Positions 61,327 to 64,000 of a stretch of DNA of 64,000 nucleotides are shown one piece after another (positions within the stretch are counted from its first letter, which is position 1; each line of letters starts with the position of its first letter). The position numbers were made by a program, and so were the translations under genes. The stretch covers positions 1,488,001 to 1,552,000 of the forward strand of contig JAPWDM010000022.1 in assembly GCA_035578155.1 (NCBI GenBank), read 5' to 3'. The notes beneath the pieces are model-generated. The model ran no database searches. It was not told the origin of the DNA and saw only the letters and a program-made list of their open reading frames with translations. Origin of the DNA: Brachynemurus nebulosus. Taxonomy: Eukaryota; Arthropoda; Insecta; Neuroptera; Myrmeleontidae.

Positions 61327-62585
61327 CAGCAATCCCCCGAAGAACACGATTAATTGGTTCCGTGTTCTTTGAAACCGTGTAGTTCGAGACCACCAAAAGA
61401 TAGGCATTTTTTATTACAAGTGTGAAAATAAAAAAATATAAAAAAAAAACATTACGTTTAATTTGCAAGTTGTGGGTATTCCAAACATATTGCGACTGTT
61501 AAAACCTACAATACTTTTCGTTATCGAAAATTATCGATAACGGACTACTTATCATAAATTGGTTATAATTGTTTAATTTAAGCTCTATTAGTCCCTCTGA
61601 TTTGGTTACCAATAGAATATTTTCGAAAAAATTAGTTTTCGATACTTTTCGTAAAGTTACGAAAAATATCGAAAACTAATTTTTTCGAAAATATGCTATT
61701 GGTGACTAAATCAATGGAGCTAACAGAGCCTAAAGCAACCAGTTATAACCAGTCGATGATAAGTTACGTGGTATCGATAATTTTCGATAAAGAAAAGTAG
61801 GTTTTGACAGTCTCAATATGTTCGGAATACCCATAACTTGCTTCGCTTAAGCCTTCAAAAATTTCGTTATTTTTTCGCTACGACGCACCGTTTACGAGAT
61901 ATTTACGATCAAAAGTTTACGGAGACGTAAACTTTTGATCGTAAATATTTACGTAGACGTCAACTTTACGTAGTCGTAAACTTACAGTTTACGTAGTCGT
62001 AAACTTACAGTTTACGTAGTCGTAAACTTACAGTTTACGTAGTCGTAAACTTACAGTTTACGTAGACGTCGTAAACTTAAAATTTTCGTCGTATACTTAA
62101 AGTTTACGTACACGTAAACTTTTGATTGTAAATATCTCGTAAACGGTGCGTCGTAGCGAAAAAATAACGAATTTTTTGAAGGCATCAGCGAAGCAAGTTA
62201 TGGGTATTCCGAACATATTGAGACTGTCAAAACCTACTTTTCGTTATCAAAAAATTATCGATGTCGAAAATAACATTTTCAAAATGTAAATTTCTACATA
62301 TTCTTTATCATTTCTATTATAAAATTCTCAAAAATTTTAGTAGTTTTTATTTCCAACATTTTTCTTTTATAATGACAGATTCAATTACCACTATTTTTAT
62401 TCGTGTAAATCGAATCCACATGTGATATACATATTCGTGTACATTGAGGACTGATGTAACTTTATATCAAATGTATAATATGTAGTTAAAATCGTGTTGT
62501 TTGAAACCGTGTAATTCGGGGGAAGGGTACCCGTGTTCTTTGAGACCCGTGTTCTTCGAGTACCCTGTTCTTCGGGGGATGCCTG
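61327..62585. mobile_element. Non-autonomous Tc1/mariner-pogo-type element with TA duplication and nested hairpins
   Basis: The left end is CAGCAATCCCCCGAAGAACA and the right end, inverted, CAGGCATCCCCCGAAGAACA. TA flanks both (61325-61326 and 62586-62587). CAG...CTG ends at TA sites fit Tc1/mariner, pogo/Tigger branch. Within the 1,259 bp there are two overlapping hairpins (61465-61841 centred near 61653, and 61795-62240 centred near 62018). A 23-bp tandem repeat sits in the second centre. No transposase. Confidence 0.85.
61968..62060. repeat. 23-bp tandem repeat, 4 units (TACGTAGTCGTAAACTTACAGTT)
   Basis: GTAGTCGTAAAC starts at 61970, 61993, 62016 and 62039, an exact 23-bp period. Each unit is partly self-complementary (GTAAACTTACAGTTTAC). 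Confidence 0.95.
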
Positions 62586-62587
62586 TA

Positions 62588-63837
62588 ATTCAAGTTGTTT
62601 GCCTAAAATGGCATTAAGTCCAGATTAATATTTTTCCTGCAATACTTTTAGACATTATCAATGAACTGTTGGATTTCTTTTTCACATACTTGTACATTAA
62701 AAAGTCCAATATGTATTCGAAAGCATTCGATTCGTTTTAAGATGTTTGTTTAGTCTATGAATTTTAACAAATATTTATGGTAAATTTCCAAATACGATGT
62801 TCATCTTCTTTTGCTCGTTTTAAATTTAATGTTAATACATACATTACTGGATAGTACAGTTTTTTATATTGAAAAACTGCTGCATCTAATTGCATTTCTC
62901 ATGTTACCGTATGTTTAAACTTGTACTAAAATATATTTTTAAATTTTATGTGACAGTGCGGTGGGGAAATGCATGACACAGAGACCAAAAAATATTCAAA
63001 TTTTATACCCGGTTCATTATGTATCTAACTTTCAAAGAATACTGACTCACACATTGCATATTAGAACTTAAGTAGAATCTGTTTCTTAAATATACACTTC
63101 TAAGTAGAACCGACAGTAATAAGACCACATCATGCCTATAAGAAATTGTGTCGATATGGCCCTGTTATTGCAGAAATCCGATATATACCTATTACCTAAT
63201 AAGTATATTTATTAGTATCAATCTCACTCAATATTATCGAAAATAATTCTAACAGTATGAAAAGCTTTCTGTTCAAATTCTCCTATTATTATCGGATTGA
63301 TTAATATTGGTTAATAAAACTGAATATTTCGCTGATTCAGGTTTCATACAGAATAATGTAAATTTTAATATATTTTTTAGATGCGATTGGGAAAGACCTG
63401 TCATATTTTCATCTACGAATGTGAAATTCCCTTATTAGATCCTGATCTGGCTCTGACAACCAGTGGCTGATGAACTTGTGACTTTATAAAACATTCTTAA
63501 TAATTCACCCCTCCCAATATAAAATTGTTTAAAATATTATAGTTTGCACTACCTGTAGTTATGAATTAGATATACCCAAGATTATGTTGAAAGTACTGCC
63601 GTTATTACTGAATGGACAACTAACAGTTATTCTCGGTTTCTGGTCAAACAATAAAATTGAAATAAGCAACGGAAATGTATGAAAGTAGTAAGAATATTGG
63701 CATTCTAGATCTTTCTTCTCTCCTGCCGATTTTTTGAGCGACCTCGGGAGGAGGTAGCGCTACCGGGGCGGTTCTAGAAACCTCCGGCGGTGGGTGGAGT
63801 AATGTGAACGAAAATTTTTTCTAACCTAATGAAACCC
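62588..63837. other. Mostly non-coding stretch
   Basis: AT-rich until about 63710. Then a GC-rich patch (63730-63800, GGGAGGAGGTAGCGCTACCGG with a small palindrome) of unknown nature. A possible short exon is listed separately. Confidence 0.4.
63381..63470 (+). CDS. Possible short terminal exon (29 codons)
   Basis: TATATTTTTTAG| ends at 63380. The following frame reads MRLGKTCHIFIYECEIPLLD and on to a TGA at 63468-63470, in less AT-rich sequence than its surroundings. It could be a last exon of a host gene on this strand, possibly the same as 38556-38728, but neither link nor homology can be shown. Confidence 0.2.
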   Translation: MRLGKTCHIFIYECEIPLLDPDLALTTSG

Positions 63838-63910
63838 AACGGAATTTGACCTAACCTAACCTAACCTAACTTAACCTAACTTAACCTAACCTAGCCTAGC
63901 CTAGCCTTTT
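63838..63910 (-). repeat. Telomere-like (CCTAA)n interstitial repeat
   Basis: About ten units of CCTAA/CTTAA, ending in CCTAG variants, that is (TTAGG)n on the minus strand, the common insect telomeric repeat in degenerate form. Confidence 0.9.
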
Positions 63911-64000
63911 AAAATCGATTGAGTAATTAATTTTTGGCCTTTTTAGTTCCCGAAAACCTTGACCGATCTCACATAAAATACCTTAGGGGGGTATTCTAGT

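Overview
The window is AT-rich eukaryotic DNA, most likely from an insect. The signs are spliced exons with GT/AG borders, many insect-type transposons, long (TA)n tracts and TTAGG/CCTAA-like telomeric motifs. Almost all of it is repeats and non-coding DNA. Only one good candidate host-gene exon is visible (38556-38728, + strand, initiator ATG, unidentified gene). The species cannot be told from the sequence.

The main feature is a complete, young, virus-like element at 16924-28016 (11,093 bp). It has 997-bp terminal inverted repeats (TIRs) of exactly equal length that begin 5'-AG, and it is flanked by a 6-bp target site duplication, TACATA (16918-16923 and 28017-28022). These ends are those of Polintons/Mavericks. 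It encodes an intact family B DNA polymerase in two exons (18693-22571, +), followed by a 236-aa zinc-ribbon protein of unknown function (+). A convergent C2H2-finger/acidic protein gene is split over two frames (-). Next come a 21-bp/27-bp coding minisatellite with leucine heptads on the - strand, a small + strand ORF, and a + strand gene broken by frameshifts but with a clear TATA/Inr promoter. No integrase, packaging ATPase, protease ORF or capsid ORF of the usual Polinton set is visible, so the element is either a deletion derivative or a distinct small lineage.

Layout: 1-605 interspersed repeat A; 2570-6360 inverted-repeat block holding a 91-bp TTAGG-like minisatellite; 7392-10345 repeat B, interrupted by a 1.2-kb hAT element with an 8-bp duplication; 11908-13736 decayed transposon-type gene (-); 16059-16419 IS630-like transposase fragment; 16918-28022 the polymerase element; 28116-31395 long inverted-repeat element; 31.4-41 kb mostly unremarkable, with the host exon and small foldbacks; 41.0-44.99 kb second copy of repeat A and non-LTR retrotransposon remnants; 45.0-48.64 kb second copy of repeat B, inverted and carrying a 1.6-kb foldback MITE; 51-53.4 kb small foldbacks; 56.4-59.17 kb long-TIR element around a perfect tRNA-half palindrome; 61327-62585 Tc1/mariner-type non-autonomous element built of nested hairpins; 63.84-63.91 kb telomere-like CCTAA repeats.

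The polymerase element's genes would work together as a self-replicating cassette: the polymerase copies the element, perhaps protein-primed at the TIRs, and the C2H2 protein is a plausible regulator. How the element integrates is not explained by any gene seen inside it.
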